Below are positions 12,051 through 23,452 of a stretch of 64,000 nucleotides of DNA, one piece after another. The first letter of the stretch is position 1; each line of letters starts with the position of its first letter. Source of the stretch: Flabesymbios commensalis (lineage: Eukaryota; Annelida; Polychaeta; Terebellida; Flabelligeridae); assembly GCA_964017125.1 (NCBI GenBank), contig OZ024902.1, positions 36,677,219 through 36,741,218 of the forward strand, given 5' to 3'. The translations under genes were made by a program, and so were the position numbers. The notes under the pieces are model-generated. The model was not told where the DNA came from. It made no database searches and saw only the letters and a list, made by a program, of their open reading frames with translations.

Positions 12051-12464
12051 CTGTCCGACGGTGGAGGTTGGTCCAAAATGAAAGTTAGCTTTTCGGTATC
12101 CAGTCAGTCAATTCCCAAGCGATTTTTATGAAATTTTGTAAACCTTATTTTCTAGTCATTTGGCATCGATCCTGAACATGCTGAAAATTTCGTAAAAAAA
12201 TATTGGATAGTTCGAAAGTTAGACCATTTGACATGTAGTATATGTCTATTTATGACGCTCCTCTATAGCATGTATAAACCCATTAACTTCATTCCGATTT
12301 ATTCTCGAAATTGCGTTACATGTCAAATGGTCTAACTTTGCAGGGTTGTTGCCAAATGATCAGATAAAAATGATTGCAAAATTTTGTGACAGTCGCTTGA
12401 TAATTGACTGACTGGGTACTAAAAAGCTAACTTTCATTTTGGACCATCTTCCACCGTGGGACAG
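12051..12464. mobile_element. Foldback MITE with ~95-bp inverted ends
   Basis: Left arm: ctgtccgacggtggag, tccaaaatgaaagttagctt, cagtcagtcaatt. Right arm is its reverse complement: aattgactgactgg, aagctaactttcattttgga, ccaccgtgggacag. An inner pair (agttagaccatttgacatgt and its complement near 12330) extends the symmetry, so most of the 414 bp can fold back. No clear target duplication. Lies in DOT1L intron 1. Confidence 0.75.
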
Positions 12465-13432
12465 TCTACAAGTTAGGTCAACCCAATTAAAATGTATTTT
12501 GAGGGCGTTAATAGCCTGGGTTAAATCAATCGTGTGCCGTCTTACGGTTCAGATATGGAATGCTTGCTAACCCGTAACACGTTGTGGAGGGTGGCGTTTG
12601 CTAACTAGAAAAGGGGTCCCTTTTTCGGGTATAAAAGTATCAATATCTCGAAGACTATCCAGTCGATCCTAAAATTAGTAAAAATTCAAAAAGTTTTGTT
12701 ATCAGCTTATTGAGTTCTGTACACTAAAGGTGTTTATTTTGCATACATGTGGTTAAATTTTCATTTTGGCTTTGGCCAGCCTACCGTCTAACGAGTAGCG
12801 TTAGCCTAGATCTAATTCTAGTATCTAACTAAGCCTAAGCCTCAAAGCTAAGCCTAAGGCTAGCAGTGCACAATTTTAGACCAGATTTCCAGTGTGGCAG
12901 AAGGACTCTCTCTTGTAAAAATGAGAGAGTCCTGTCCTACTTGGAAGAGTCCTGAGGGTCAGACGCACAGCACAAACGTTTTTATATGTTATGGTTTCAC
13001 ACGTTTAATTTAGCTTTTTTTAATTGACAATTTATTTTGCTAACAATGTATGGGGACAATATTAATCAGTGAAAATTAACTTTGCATTTTGATAATATCA
13101 GATCAAGCGCCCTATATTACATATATTGCTTTTTACTAAAAGCTAGTGTGGTCACAGGCCACACTGGTGTGAATAATCAGCGTGTCCCACACCTTTAAAA
13201 CCACGGCAGGCCACACGGACTCGCCTCAAAATTGTGCACTGCCTAGGCCTAGGCTACAGTCAATAGCCCAGTCTAGTGCGAAACGAGGCCTAAAATAAAA
13301 TCGCTTGCCCTCGCAGACTGGGAATGTGGCCAGTGTCATTTAGTGTGCAGTTTTGTGGGAGAGCCCATGGGCATGGCCATGGTAGGCACTTGTGTAAACA
13401 TGAAACTGGGGTCTAAAAAGAGGAAATTTATG
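12465..13432 (-). other. DOT1L intron 1, part; nothing recognised
   Basis: Intron sequence without a recognisable element. It contains runs of aggcct/ctaagcct words (12780-12870, 13240-13270) of the kind scattered through the whole window. Confidence 0.4.
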
Positions 13433-14296
13433 CAGGCTTCAAAGTCCATTCAGGTCAAAATATAGGTTTTGTTATAGGTTTATTTCATCAAAATATAGGC
13501 TTTTATAGGTTTATTTGACATAAAATTATAGGTTTTTATAGGTTTTCTAGTGACACTTATGTACCCGCCATGTGAAAATTCATACTTTTTTACTATTTCA
13601 AAGTCATATCTACCGTATTTTAGGAGTATACTGTATAGTACACACATCTGAATATACAGTATAATTGTGCCAAAAATGCATACTTTTTTATACAGGTCTG
13701 TCCATCGTAATTTACCGGGTGATCAGCCTCTGGTCAAATACATGCAGTAGGCCTATGGTCTTTCAAACTCACATAGGCAACAAGACGAACTGCTCGCCTT
13801 AACGGAGCCATGTTCAATCAGAGCCTGAGGAGGGCTGGAGTGTTTGAATTGGAAAAATTATTTATTGCACTTACTACGTTCTTCACACAAGTTTAGCTAT
13901 GGAGGTGAATATATATTATTTATAGAAACAAAAATTGTCCACATAGGTTGAACCAATATCAGACAAGGTGTAGTAAAATTTATGCCGAGCGAAGCGAGGC
14001 TGGAATTTTTAAAAGAAATTATTTAGCTAATAAGCATAAATAATTATTTATTTCAGACTAATATGCGGAATTAAATTATATTTAAAGCATTTCTATCTGA
14101 AACACAAATTATTTGCCACAAACACATTCCCACAAATAAAATATAGTTTAACATAATGTTTTTGTTCAAGCAAAATCAAAATATAGGTTTTTATAGGTTA
14201 TAATATAGCCTAAGGCTTTTTTCAGAAAAATATAGGTTACTTTTTCAAAGGTTTTTAAAGGTTTTTATAGGTTTATAGGTTTTACTTTGATGCCTG
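13433..14296. mobile_element. Non-autonomous element, CAGGC(T/A)TCAAAGT ends
   Basis: 13-bp terminal inverted repeats, CAGGCTTCAAAGT at the left and the complement of CAGGCATCAAAGT at the right, are flanked by TTTATG and TATATG, a 6-bp duplication with one mismatch. Both subterminal zones are packed with ataggtttttataggtt repeats. No transposase is seen. Lies in DOT1L intron 1. Confidence 0.6.
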
Positions 14297-15200
14297 TATA
14301 TGTAGAAAAATGGTATAAATATTATCAGGTTATGGTCTCTATAGGCATAAAAATGTGTTCTATTTATTTGAAAAAATAACTTTTATGATGGTTTAAACTT
14401 AGAACTATGGTCTGGAAGAGAAATAACGGCGAAACCTGTGTTATCGCCCAATGTACAGCTTTCTGAAAATTAGCTTTTACTTCCTTCTATAGCTAAATAT
14501 TTTGTTCTGGGACCTAGTACAATAAAATAACCTATTAGTACAATTCGTGTATATATTTTCGAACATGTCGGGATTCTATGAGAATCAAAGGGGTAGCAGA
14601 TACTTTTTAGCAGGCCACAAAAAATTAGCGTAAAGTGAAATTTAGCATTTTTTTTGCATTTGACCTTGACCTTTCACTGACATTATTGAAGGTCAAGGTC
14701 ACTGAAAAAAATAATTAAATGTGCAATTACGTTCCATAATATTTACCGAACCTAAAAATGTCAGACCTGTTATTATATATTCAAATTTGAAAAAGTATTG
14801 TTAATTTTAAGAAAAGTTGTGATGTTTTTTCATTTTTATTAAAAAAAGAGGATTTTTCCTGCAAAAAATTCTGCGGTCCCTAACAATACCGGAAAAAAGG
14901 CAAATTTGCATAGGCGGAAATGACAATATCTCAAACGAGCACTTGGCTAACCGTACGGCAATGTTAATATATAATGGCAGTCAATGGGAGCCCGTCATTT
15001 CGTAAAGAATCACGTACGATTAGCCACTGCCTATCTCAAAAACGATTTGAGATATTAAAAAAAATAAACAGCATATTGTTCCTGTTTTCTATAGCTATCA
15101 CTGTGCCAAATTTGAACATTTTTGGAGCAGCTACAGCATTTCAGTACATTGCTGACCATAAAAAAAACCGTGAAAAATCACAATTTTATTTTAATGAGTC
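14297..15200 (-). other. DOT1L intron 1, part; hairpin of nuclear-receptor half-sites
   Basis: At about 14661-14703 tgaccttgacctt and aaggtcaaggtca face each other across an ~18-bp loop. TCAAGGTCA is the established extended half-site of ERR/SF-1-type nuclear receptors, but the same words occur in repeats at 6196, 44930 and 56880, so function is doubtful. Nothing else is recognised. Confidence 0.4.
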
Positions 15201-15816
15201 TCTATCAGTCTATGACTAGCCTAGGGCCAGGCCTATGACTTTTGTTATTCATAATCATAGTGACTGATAGTGATACTGATAGTTCATACACAAAAAAGCC
15301 TGTTTCAAAATACATTTTTGGCCGTAACTTTTTATTCCTTATCCGATTTTAAAAAATGAGGCCTTATCAAAATCGTAAGACCCTGTAGAATAAAATTAAT
15401 CACGCAGAGTTAATGAAAAAGTTGAATTATATTTTATTTTCAAGTGCCTAGCCATGGTCATGATCTGATGATGGTCATTTTGCATGCATGCATTGACTAT
15501 CGTCTATCAGTCTATGACTAGCCTAGGGCCAGGCTATAGGCTATGACTTTGTTATTCATAATCATAGTGACTGATAGTGATAGTGATACTGATAGTTCAT
15601 ACACAAAAAAGCCTGTTTCAAAATACATTTTTGGCCGTAACTTTTTATTCCTTATCCGATTTTAAAAAATGAGGCCTTTTCAAAATCGTAAGACCCTGTA
15701 GAATAAAATTAATCACGCAGAGTTAATGAAAAAGTTGAATTATATTTTATTTTCAAGTGCCTAGCCATGGTCATGATCTGATGATGGTCATTTTGCATGC
15801 ATGCATTGACTATCGT
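15201..15816. repeat. Tandem duplication, 302-bp unit, two near-identical copies
   Basis: 15201-15502 and 15503-15816 are almost identical from tctatcagtctatgactagc to tgcattgactatcgtc, with a few small differences such as an extra gatagt in copy 2. The low divergence implies a recent event or an assembly duplication. Copy 2 ends 40 bp from the exon 1 donor of DOT1L. Confidence 0.9.
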
Positions 15817-15856
15817 CGATGACGTGATTCGCGAGCATGGTGAGTGAGGCGCTTAC

Positions 15857-15931
15857 CGAGGCGGGTAGAGGCCACTCATACACAGCCACATCAGCCCCCG
15901 TAGGACTGTGTAATTTTAATTCCTGTGCCAT
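15857..15931 (-). CDS. DOT1L: DOT1L histone H3K79 methyltransferase, exon 1 with start codon
   Basis: 75-nt coding part, from ATG at 15931 to a TCG|GTAAGC donor. The 25-residue peptide begins MAQELK and contains LHSPTGADVAVYEWPLP. Human DOT1L starts MGEKLELRLKSPVGAEP then AVYPWPLPVYD, so the SP-GA, VY and WPLP landmarks line up in order and the length to exon 2 agrees. Phase 0 at the end joins correctly to exon 2. Intron 1 is about 5.6 kb and full of small transposons. The start is the first ATG in frame giving the expected N-terminus. Confidence 0.88.
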
Positions 15932-16210
15932 AATGCTCCATAAAATATATCCCGTGTGTTATTCCACTAAAAGTATCCAATTCCGATTAAAAACATTCCA
16001 TTTGGCATGATTTTCAAGAAGATTAATCCACGCCCAGACAAAACAGCACATCAGTCCATGTGAGGAAGCCACTGACCACGTGACATGCACATTCCTCCAG
16101 TGATTGGCTAGCCGCGATATTCACCAAAGGTCATAAAGGTTATGCTTGTAACAAGTTGATGCGTAAGTGCGGTACGCATTTCGCGAGAACCTCAAGCATA
16201 AGACCCTGAA
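15932..16210 (-). promoter_or_regulatory. Probable DOT1L 5'UTR and promoter region
   Basis: Upstream of the DOT1L start codon on the minus strand. It holds an E-box CACGTG (16077-16082, extended gtcacgtggtc on the minus strand) and a CCAAT box (complement of 16103-16107), about 146 and 172 bp before the ATG. Both are established promoter elements, but no transcription start can be seen. 16138-16206 also forms a two-stem hairpin: ggttatgcttg with caagcataagacc, and inside it atgcgta with tacgcat. Confidence 0.45.
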
Positions 16211-16261
16211 ATATTTTTGGTCCCACATGGCCCATATGTATATGAGCCATTCTACAGTAAA

Positions 16262-16998
16262 TATGAAATTAACAGTCCATCATTAAAATATATGCATATT
16301 TTTTAAATATAATTTTCAAACTATTTCTATGTGATGATAACCAATATGAACTACATTTTAGATTAAATAAAAAATCTGACTTATTTTCTGTGGTTTAGCA
16401 TTTGTGACTTAAATGTGTCAAATGTCAACACAGTCACAAGTCCATAATTCATATATCAGACAATTACCAATACCCACCACTCATTTGGTTTTAGATTAAC
16501 GTTTATTTTACCTTCATTTCCTTAGTTTCACTCCTTGTGATTATATTTTACACAACATCCATCTCCCCGTCCATTCCCTTTAGACAAGAGATATACAACA
16601 ATGTGTGTCCATGAAAAATATGTCAACACAATAACAGCAGTTACCACTGGGACTGGACTTAAAACAGTTGAAACGGTTAGTAATCAAACTGCATCTACTG
16701 ATCCCTCTTTTATAGTCAGTCCACACATAATCAAAACGTGGATTGTCCCTTCTCATCTCTTTTGACACCATGCATTTATTCTGTTTTAGATATATGGTTA
16801 GGTTTATTGACGGTCAACACAATAACGTCTGTTTTGATGATTACTTTGAATGTAAAAATCCATATTTCTGTTAAAATTAACATATTTGAACACTTAATCT
16901 GTGCATGCAGAACGAGTTACAATATACCAAGTTATATACATGTATTGGCCCGAAAACATGTTCAATATCAACACAGTAACGTCAACACAGTAACATTT
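16262..16998. repeat. Duplicated repeat block G, copy 1
   Basis: About 740 bp is shared in direct orientation with 19905-20650, in the same order throughout (ccatcattaaaatatatgca to agtaacatttttgtag). It contains five TCAACACARTAAC-type motifs. On the minus strand both copies keep the peptide MV(A/S)KEMRRDNPRFD.VWTD, preceded in frame by YLK.NK. I do not recognise it, and conservation may only reflect the DNA duplication. Confidence 0.7.
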
Positions 16999-17803
16999 TT
17001 GTAGTTACTGTGTTGACAAAACTTGATATAGTTTGAGTTACCTGGTACGTTCTTTAATCAGACAATGAATGATTTGAATAACTGTTTCGTTCAGTGTATA
17101 AGAACTAAAATTACATATTTCTGTTCCTTTTGAATCAAATATTTTATCGTTGGATTTAATCAATTTACGATTTAGAAAATTGTTATTGTGTTGACATATA
17201 TACATGTGTATGTTTTTTTATGAAGATCAAGTACAATCAATACAATATAATATTACAAATCAAACATTCCCAGACCACAATCAGATCACTATGATCACAA
17301 TTAGGTCTGTTCAGAATGAAAATTAAACCTCACTTGATAAACCAGTATAATCAACATTTTCTGGTGACAAGGCCTTAATCTAATGCGCGCACTCATCTAG
17401 GCATACATAAGATTCCAATTAATGTAGTATGTTACTTTGACATAACCAACGTTGGTTAAAATACTGTAAACTACACATATACCAACTATACTGATGCCCA
17501 TTGTTCAGTTATGTTTTATTAAATCGAATATGTCTTTACGTCTATGATAGATGTGTTGTCAAAAAAATAAATTAACAAATGTGTGCACCCATATTGATAT
17601 AAATGTGTATATCGTAAAATAATTTGAATAAATTTGTCCATGCATAAATGTGTATAGCCCTGCAATTGTGGCTGGATTTTAGATTGATATTTCAAAATTC
17701 CCCTGGGTTTTTTCCATAGTCAGGCCAGCGCGTCCGTCGTGTGTCAGGCGTCTCGTTATTTGAGTGGGCTAAAAAATTAGTAGATTATTATTTGATTTTG
17801 CGA
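16999..17803. other. AT-rich spacer of the TCAACACARTAAC block
   Basis: Two inverse motifs, gttactgtgttga at 17004 and gttattgtgttga at 17182, lie here. Around 17530-17760 the sequence (tctatgatagatgtgttgtc through cagccctgcaattgtgg) matches 21190-21330, so it belongs to the same repeat complex. No gene. Confidence 0.5.
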
Positions 17804-17911
17804 CCCACTTAACACAAAACATTTGCATACCATTATACAATGTTGGACCAACGTCGAAGTCGTTGGGCAGACGTTGTATAAATAATACACAGCTGTTTTG
17901 TGTTTACTGGG
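17804..17911. mobile_element. Palindromic MITE, CCCAGCAAACAC family (108 bp)
   Basis: CCCACTTAACACAAAACATTT at the left and TTTTGTGTTTACTGGG at the right are inverted repeats. The centre is caatgttggaccaacgtcgaagtcgttgggcag-like. Same length and central wording as the copy at 53714-53821. Confidence 0.75.
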
Positions 17912-18837
17912 GATTAAATCACATTTCTATCAACATTGACATTACTTTTTTAAAAATAATACCAAGCCGCCACCGGTCAACATGAAGATGTGCAACTTGT
18001 TTTTTAAAAAAACATTAAAAAAACCTTTTAAGTGAGAAATTATTTGAATTTTACAATAACAGTCTCAACACTAGACAAATCTTCGACGCACGATCCTCAT
18101 GGAAAATACGGATCATCCCCAAAATGTAATGGATGGTAAGAGTTTCATGCAAATCCATAACCTTATGGCGGAAGTAAAAATGGAGATGTGCAAGACATTT
18201 TTTCAAAATTACCAAAATTCAAAATGGCCGCCATAGATTAGCTTTATATATCATGTGGGCCTCAAAAATTCTTTTTTTTTATGGCGGGAGATTCTATGGG
18301 CCTTCACACCTCACACCTGTTATATACATACTCCAGAACAACATGACATTTTCTTCAGATATACCCCCAGAACAGCATCATTTGGTACAATGGTAGATAA
18401 ATATGTCCTATGAGTAGCCTTGTAAATCCTTAATTTGTCAGTTCAGTCAGCTAGAACATTTGGCTATCCTTAGGGGATATCTTAAAATAAACTAATTTAT
18501 TCACGTTATTGGTCATTTTGCATCTACAGAGAAATAATTCTTATACATTTTTTATGGACAACCTATTCCTAACATTATAATATTAAAATATAAACGTATG
18601 CGTAGATAAATTATGTCAATTGTGTAACCACAATTATGTCAACACAATAACGTTTTTGACAAGAAATAACAACTTAATCAAAATTCAAAAAGATAGTTTT
18701 GTACTACAACGTTACATATATCTGGCAAAAAATAGCTAGGAAACCTATTGATGACAGTGGTTGAAGTTTAGTTACTAAATGTTTTCTACATAACATATTA
18801 TGATCAAACAGTTGGAAAAATATATCTTTTTGTATGC
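17912..18837. other. No gene seen
   Basis: AT-rich. It contains an isolated ttcaaaatggccgccatag word near 18220, related to the array elements, and one tcaacacaataac motif at 18639. Confidence 0.4.
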
Positions 18838-21800
18838 TTTTATTAGGCCTATGGATACATATCATTATTTAAATATAGGCCTATGTGTGGTATTGCAATA
18901 ATGTATAAGCCAGTATTTAATTCGTGCATTACACTACAGGCTCTGGCTGATATTAGCCTTATATTGAAAGTGTCGGTCTATAATCCAGGTCTAGTTTCAA
19001 ATTAACCAGGGTAAAATAAAACGAATAAGTGTCAACACAGTAACAATTTTGCACATTGAAGAGTGCCATTTAGATCTGACATATTTTAAAACTGTTAGAA
19101 TCAAACAATTGACATCTGCTTTAAACATCAATTTCTTCCCCAATTGTATAACTCCACTACTCTACGCTTATGAATATAATTCTGATGTACAATGGAACAT
19201 AACTGAACATTTTTGTGAAGGTAATGTACCCCGTGGTATAATAATTGACTTTGGTAATGTCGTAATTTAAAAATAAATCAGTATCAAATAAAGTAACAAA
19301 TTATGTTGGCTACTCATATTCATCCCCAGAGATGTATGCTGAGTATGTTAAGCTGTTAAACAGGACACAACCAAATATATTTCTGCTAGGTAAACATGTC
19401 ATAACTGTTTGTTACTGTGTTAACAAAGGCTTAATTTTTTTCTAGGAGGTTGTCTCAGTCAAATTGCGATAATTATGCAGTTGCTACTATTTGAAAACTG
19501 ACAATTAGTTTTCTGTATTCTTAAACGGTATATATATAAGAAAAAATCTTAATTTTCTAGTTCTGAGATATTTTATAATTTTAAAATGTCTTATCTTGGG
19601 ATCACGAGTTTATAAATAGTGGCTCATAATGCATCAAGTAGGCATCAAAATGATAAGTTCACTTTATTTGAAGTTGTTTTTATTTTTTGAATAGATGTTG
19701 CATATAAGGAACGCATTGTGTGTGACCCCTTCATGTAGTATGATTTTTAATTTTACCAATTATTTAAAGGGGAGTTATCTCTCAAGGCATTGATGACCAA
19801 CTAAATTCAAGAATGGCTATTAAATCTTCAAACTCAATAGTCTAGGCCAATTTTTATTCTCTCATTCAGAACACAATATTATTCTACAGAAAATGTTAAA
19901 TTAACTGTCCATCATTAAAATATATGCATATTTTATAAATCTAATTTTCAAACTATTTCTATATGATGACTTTTAACCTATATGAACTACATTTTTAGTT
20001 AGGCTAAATCAAAAAGCTGATTTATTTTCTGTGATTTCGCATTTGTTACTTAAATGTGTCAAATATCAACACAGTAACAAGTCCAGAATTCATATATCAA
20101 ACAAGTACCAATACCCAACACTCAAATGTTTTTACATTAACGTTTATTTTACCTTCCTTTCCTTAGTTTTACTCCTTGTGATTATATTTTACAAAACATC
20201 CATGTTCCCATGTATTCCCTCTAGCCAAGAAATATACAACAATGTGTGTCCATGAAAAATATGTCAACATAATAACAGCAGTTACCACCGGGGCTGGACT
20301 TAAACAGTTGAAACGGTTAGTAATGAGACTGTGTCTATACTGATCCCTCGATCTTTTACAGTCAGTCCACACAGAATCAAAACGTGGATTATCCCTTCTC
20401 ATCTCTTTTGCTACCATCCGTTTATTGTGTTTGAGATATTTGGTTAGGTTTATTGACGGTCAACACAATAACGTCTGTTTTGATGATTACTTTCAATGTA
20501 AAAACCCATATTTCTGTTAAGATTAACATATTTGAACACTTGAACTTTGCATGCAGAACGAGTGACAATACACCTAGTTTTATACATGTATTGGCCCAAA
20601 GACATGTTCAATATCAACACAGTAACGTCAACACAGTAACATTTTTGTAGTCTAACTGATGAATGCGCAGCACAAAAATTATAAAAATTTGCAGTTCTAG
20701 TCTATGTACATGTTTACATCATATGGTCATATTAAGAACCCGAAATAAAATCACCGATTTTTTGATGATTTTAGCCTGGGCCAGTCCCTTTAATTAGGCC
20801 TATGTATACACATAACATTATTAAAATATAGGCCTATGTGTGTTCTTGAAATATTGTATAAGCCGGTATTTAATTCGTGCATTACACTACAAGCCCGGGC
20901 TTATATCAGACTAAAATTAAACGTGTCGGCCTGTAATTCAGGTCTAGTTTCAAATTACCAGGGTAAAATAAAGCGAACAAGTCAACACAGTAACAGTTTT
21001 GCGCATTGAAAAGTGCCGTTTAGATCAGACTTATTTTAAATGTTGGAATCAAACAATTCTCATCTGCTTTAAACATCAATTCCTTCCCTTATTGTATAAT
21101 TTTACTACTCTACGCTTATGAATATAACTATGATGTACAGTGAAACATAACTGAACATGTTTGTGAGGTTAATGTACCCTGTAGTATTTGATTTTACGTC
21201 TATGATAGATGTGTTGTCAAAAAAAAAATTAACAAATGTATGCACCTATATTGATTTATGGTGTATATTGTTTAATAATTTGAATAAATTCGTCCCACAA
21301 ATGTTTACAGCCCTGCAATTGTGGCTGAATATTAGATTGCTATTCTGCCTTTCCCTTGTGTTTTTACTAGTCACGCCAGCCTCCGTCATGCGTCAGGAGT
21401 CACGTTCTTTGCGTGGGCTCAAAAAATATATATATGCTTTTACTAGGCCTAATTAGGCCTATGTATACACATAACATTATTTAAATATAGGCCTATTTGT
21501 GTTCTTGAAATATTGTATCAGCCGGTATTTAATTCGTGCATTACACTACAAGCCCGGGCTGATATCGGACTAAAATTAAACGTGTCGGCCTGTAATCCAG
21601 GTCTAGTTTCAAATTACCAGGGTAAAATAAAGCGAACATCAACAAGTCAACACAGTAACAATTTCACGCATTGAAAAATGCCGTTTAGATCAGATTTATT
21701 TTAAATGTTGGAATCAAACAATTCTCATCTGCTTTAAACATCAATTCCTTGCCTTATTGTATAATTTCACTACTTTACGCTTATGAATATAACTCTGATG

Positions 21801-22060
21801 TACAGTGAAACATAACTGAACCTGTTTGTGAGGTTAATGTACCCTGTAGTATAATAATTGACTTTGATAATGTCGTGTTTTTTTAAATAATTAAGCAGTA
21901 TCAAGTAAAATAACAAATTATGTTGGCTACTCATAATCATCCCTAGAGATGTATGCTGAGTATATTAAACTTCAAAACAGGACAACACCAAATATTTGTT
22001 TGCTAGGTAAACATGTCATAACTGTTTGTTACTGTGTTGACAAAGGCTTAATTTATTTCT
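18838..22060. repeat. Repeat complex H/G: three H copies and second G copy
   Basis: The H unit (aggcctatg...atacacataacatt, cggtatttaattcgtgcatt, caggtctagtttcaaatta, then a tcaacacagtaac motif and gcattgaa-agtgcc) occurs at 18838-19430, 20795-21190 and 21440-22050. G copy 2 is 19905-20650. A copy of the dispersed acatgtttacatcatatggt repeat (20655-20775) separates G2 from the second H. Plus-strand frames of up to 99 codons in this block follow the repeats and have no recognised motif. Confidence 0.7.
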
Positions 22061-22373
22061 AAGAGGTTGTGTCAGTCAAATGGCGATAATTATGCAGTTG
22101 TTACTATTTGAAAACTTCCTATTAGTTTTCTGTATCCCTAAACAGTATATACATAATATTAAATCTTGATTTTGTAGTTCTGAGATATTTTATAATTCAA
22201 AAATCTCTTAACTTGGGATCACAAGCTTATAAATAATGGCTCATATATAACAAATACATAATTAGGTGAAATAGACAATTAAGTAAATTAGAAGACCAAA
22301 ATGGTGATGTGGTCCAAGAAGACCGAGAAGACTTGTGACCACTAGACTACTACATAGTAAGACCCCTGCAAAC

Positions 22374-22620
22374 ACTGTAGGCCTACGTAATATAACCTTC
22401 GTAAAGGTGCGGGTTTCATAATTCATGGATGAACGTAACGAGGACGTGATAAGGACGTGGTGATAATAACCCTAACGTCTCCAGAACGTCCCAATAACGT
22501 TACATTTATGTTTTACGTTCTAAGGACGTAGATGGGAGTTCACAGAGTCAGGGCCTACGTCCTAAGTACGAATGATGTACGTTGTGGGGACGTTATTACA
22601 ACGTAAAATTGTTTGCAGGG
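22374..22620. mobile_element. ACGT-rich MITE with CCCTGCAAAC ends
   Basis: Starts CCCTGCAAACACTG and ends AATTGTTTGCAGGG, a terminal inverted repeat. The interior holds about a dozen ACGT words (aacgtaacg, ggacgtgataaggacgt, gttacgttctaaggacgta-like) in both orientations. The ends resemble the CCCAGCAAACAC family, but the interior is different. Confidence 0.7.
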
Positions 22621-23452
22621 ACATAATAAGTAGGCCTATGATGCATAATAATCAGCTGGTAAATGAACTGAAAGATCAGCACTAAAACAAAAATGTCGGT
22701 ATGATGCTGACCTGGTTGATTATGATATATAATCAACATATATATACATATAATAAAAAAACTTAATACACATAAACATGATAGCTGTGAGATCTAAATG
22801 AATATTACAAAATATTAGGATGCATCCTTGTAATAATGGCAGGGACGCATAAGAGGCCGTCCTAATTTATAAGGCCGCATGTGTTAAAATATGGACGTCA
22901 TCTAATAAACGACCATGCAATATTGTATTTCAAAACCATAGGCCTAAATGTAATAAATTACTGTAGATCAGTTTCTAATATACATTTTAAACAAACAAAT
23001 ATTTAAATATTAAATACATGACACAAATTTTTGTTGATAAAATATTCAAATAATAATTTCATGACACAAATTATTGTTGATAACAATGCGATCGTCTTCA
23101 AATCCTAACAAAACAGTTTATTTCGTATTTTCCGGTGAAATGCACTCTAGGGCTTGAAATGTGCCAGCTTGACGATACAATCTATACACCTTGTTGAAAA
23201 CCGCATATGTTTAATCAAATTGACCGCAGTATTTTAATGGTTTAGTATCGTTTATTTAACTGACATGTCCATTAATCACACATTACGTATTTATTCAAAA
23301 ATATACAAAAGTACCCAGCCTTCTGGCTTATAAGTCAGGTTAAATTATCATTAAAAAAGTTACGTATACTGTTATATGAGTGATATGAGTAATATGGTAG
23401 GTTGAGAAAATACGATTTTAAAAGAATCTTCACAGAAATGGCAATTGTTTTT
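22621..23452. other. No gene seen
   Basis: AT-rich sequence with short repeats such as two atgacacaaatt-tttgttgata words near 23020 and 23060. No exon or terminal repeat recognised. Confidence 0.4.

Noticed and set aside
13758-13812. Minus-strand ATG followed by MAPLRRAVRLVAY and a GTGAGT donor, considered as DOT1L exon 1
   Set aside because: The exon at 15857-15931 matches the DOT1L N-terminus far better and has the right phase. This one also lies inside a transposon-like element (13433-14296).
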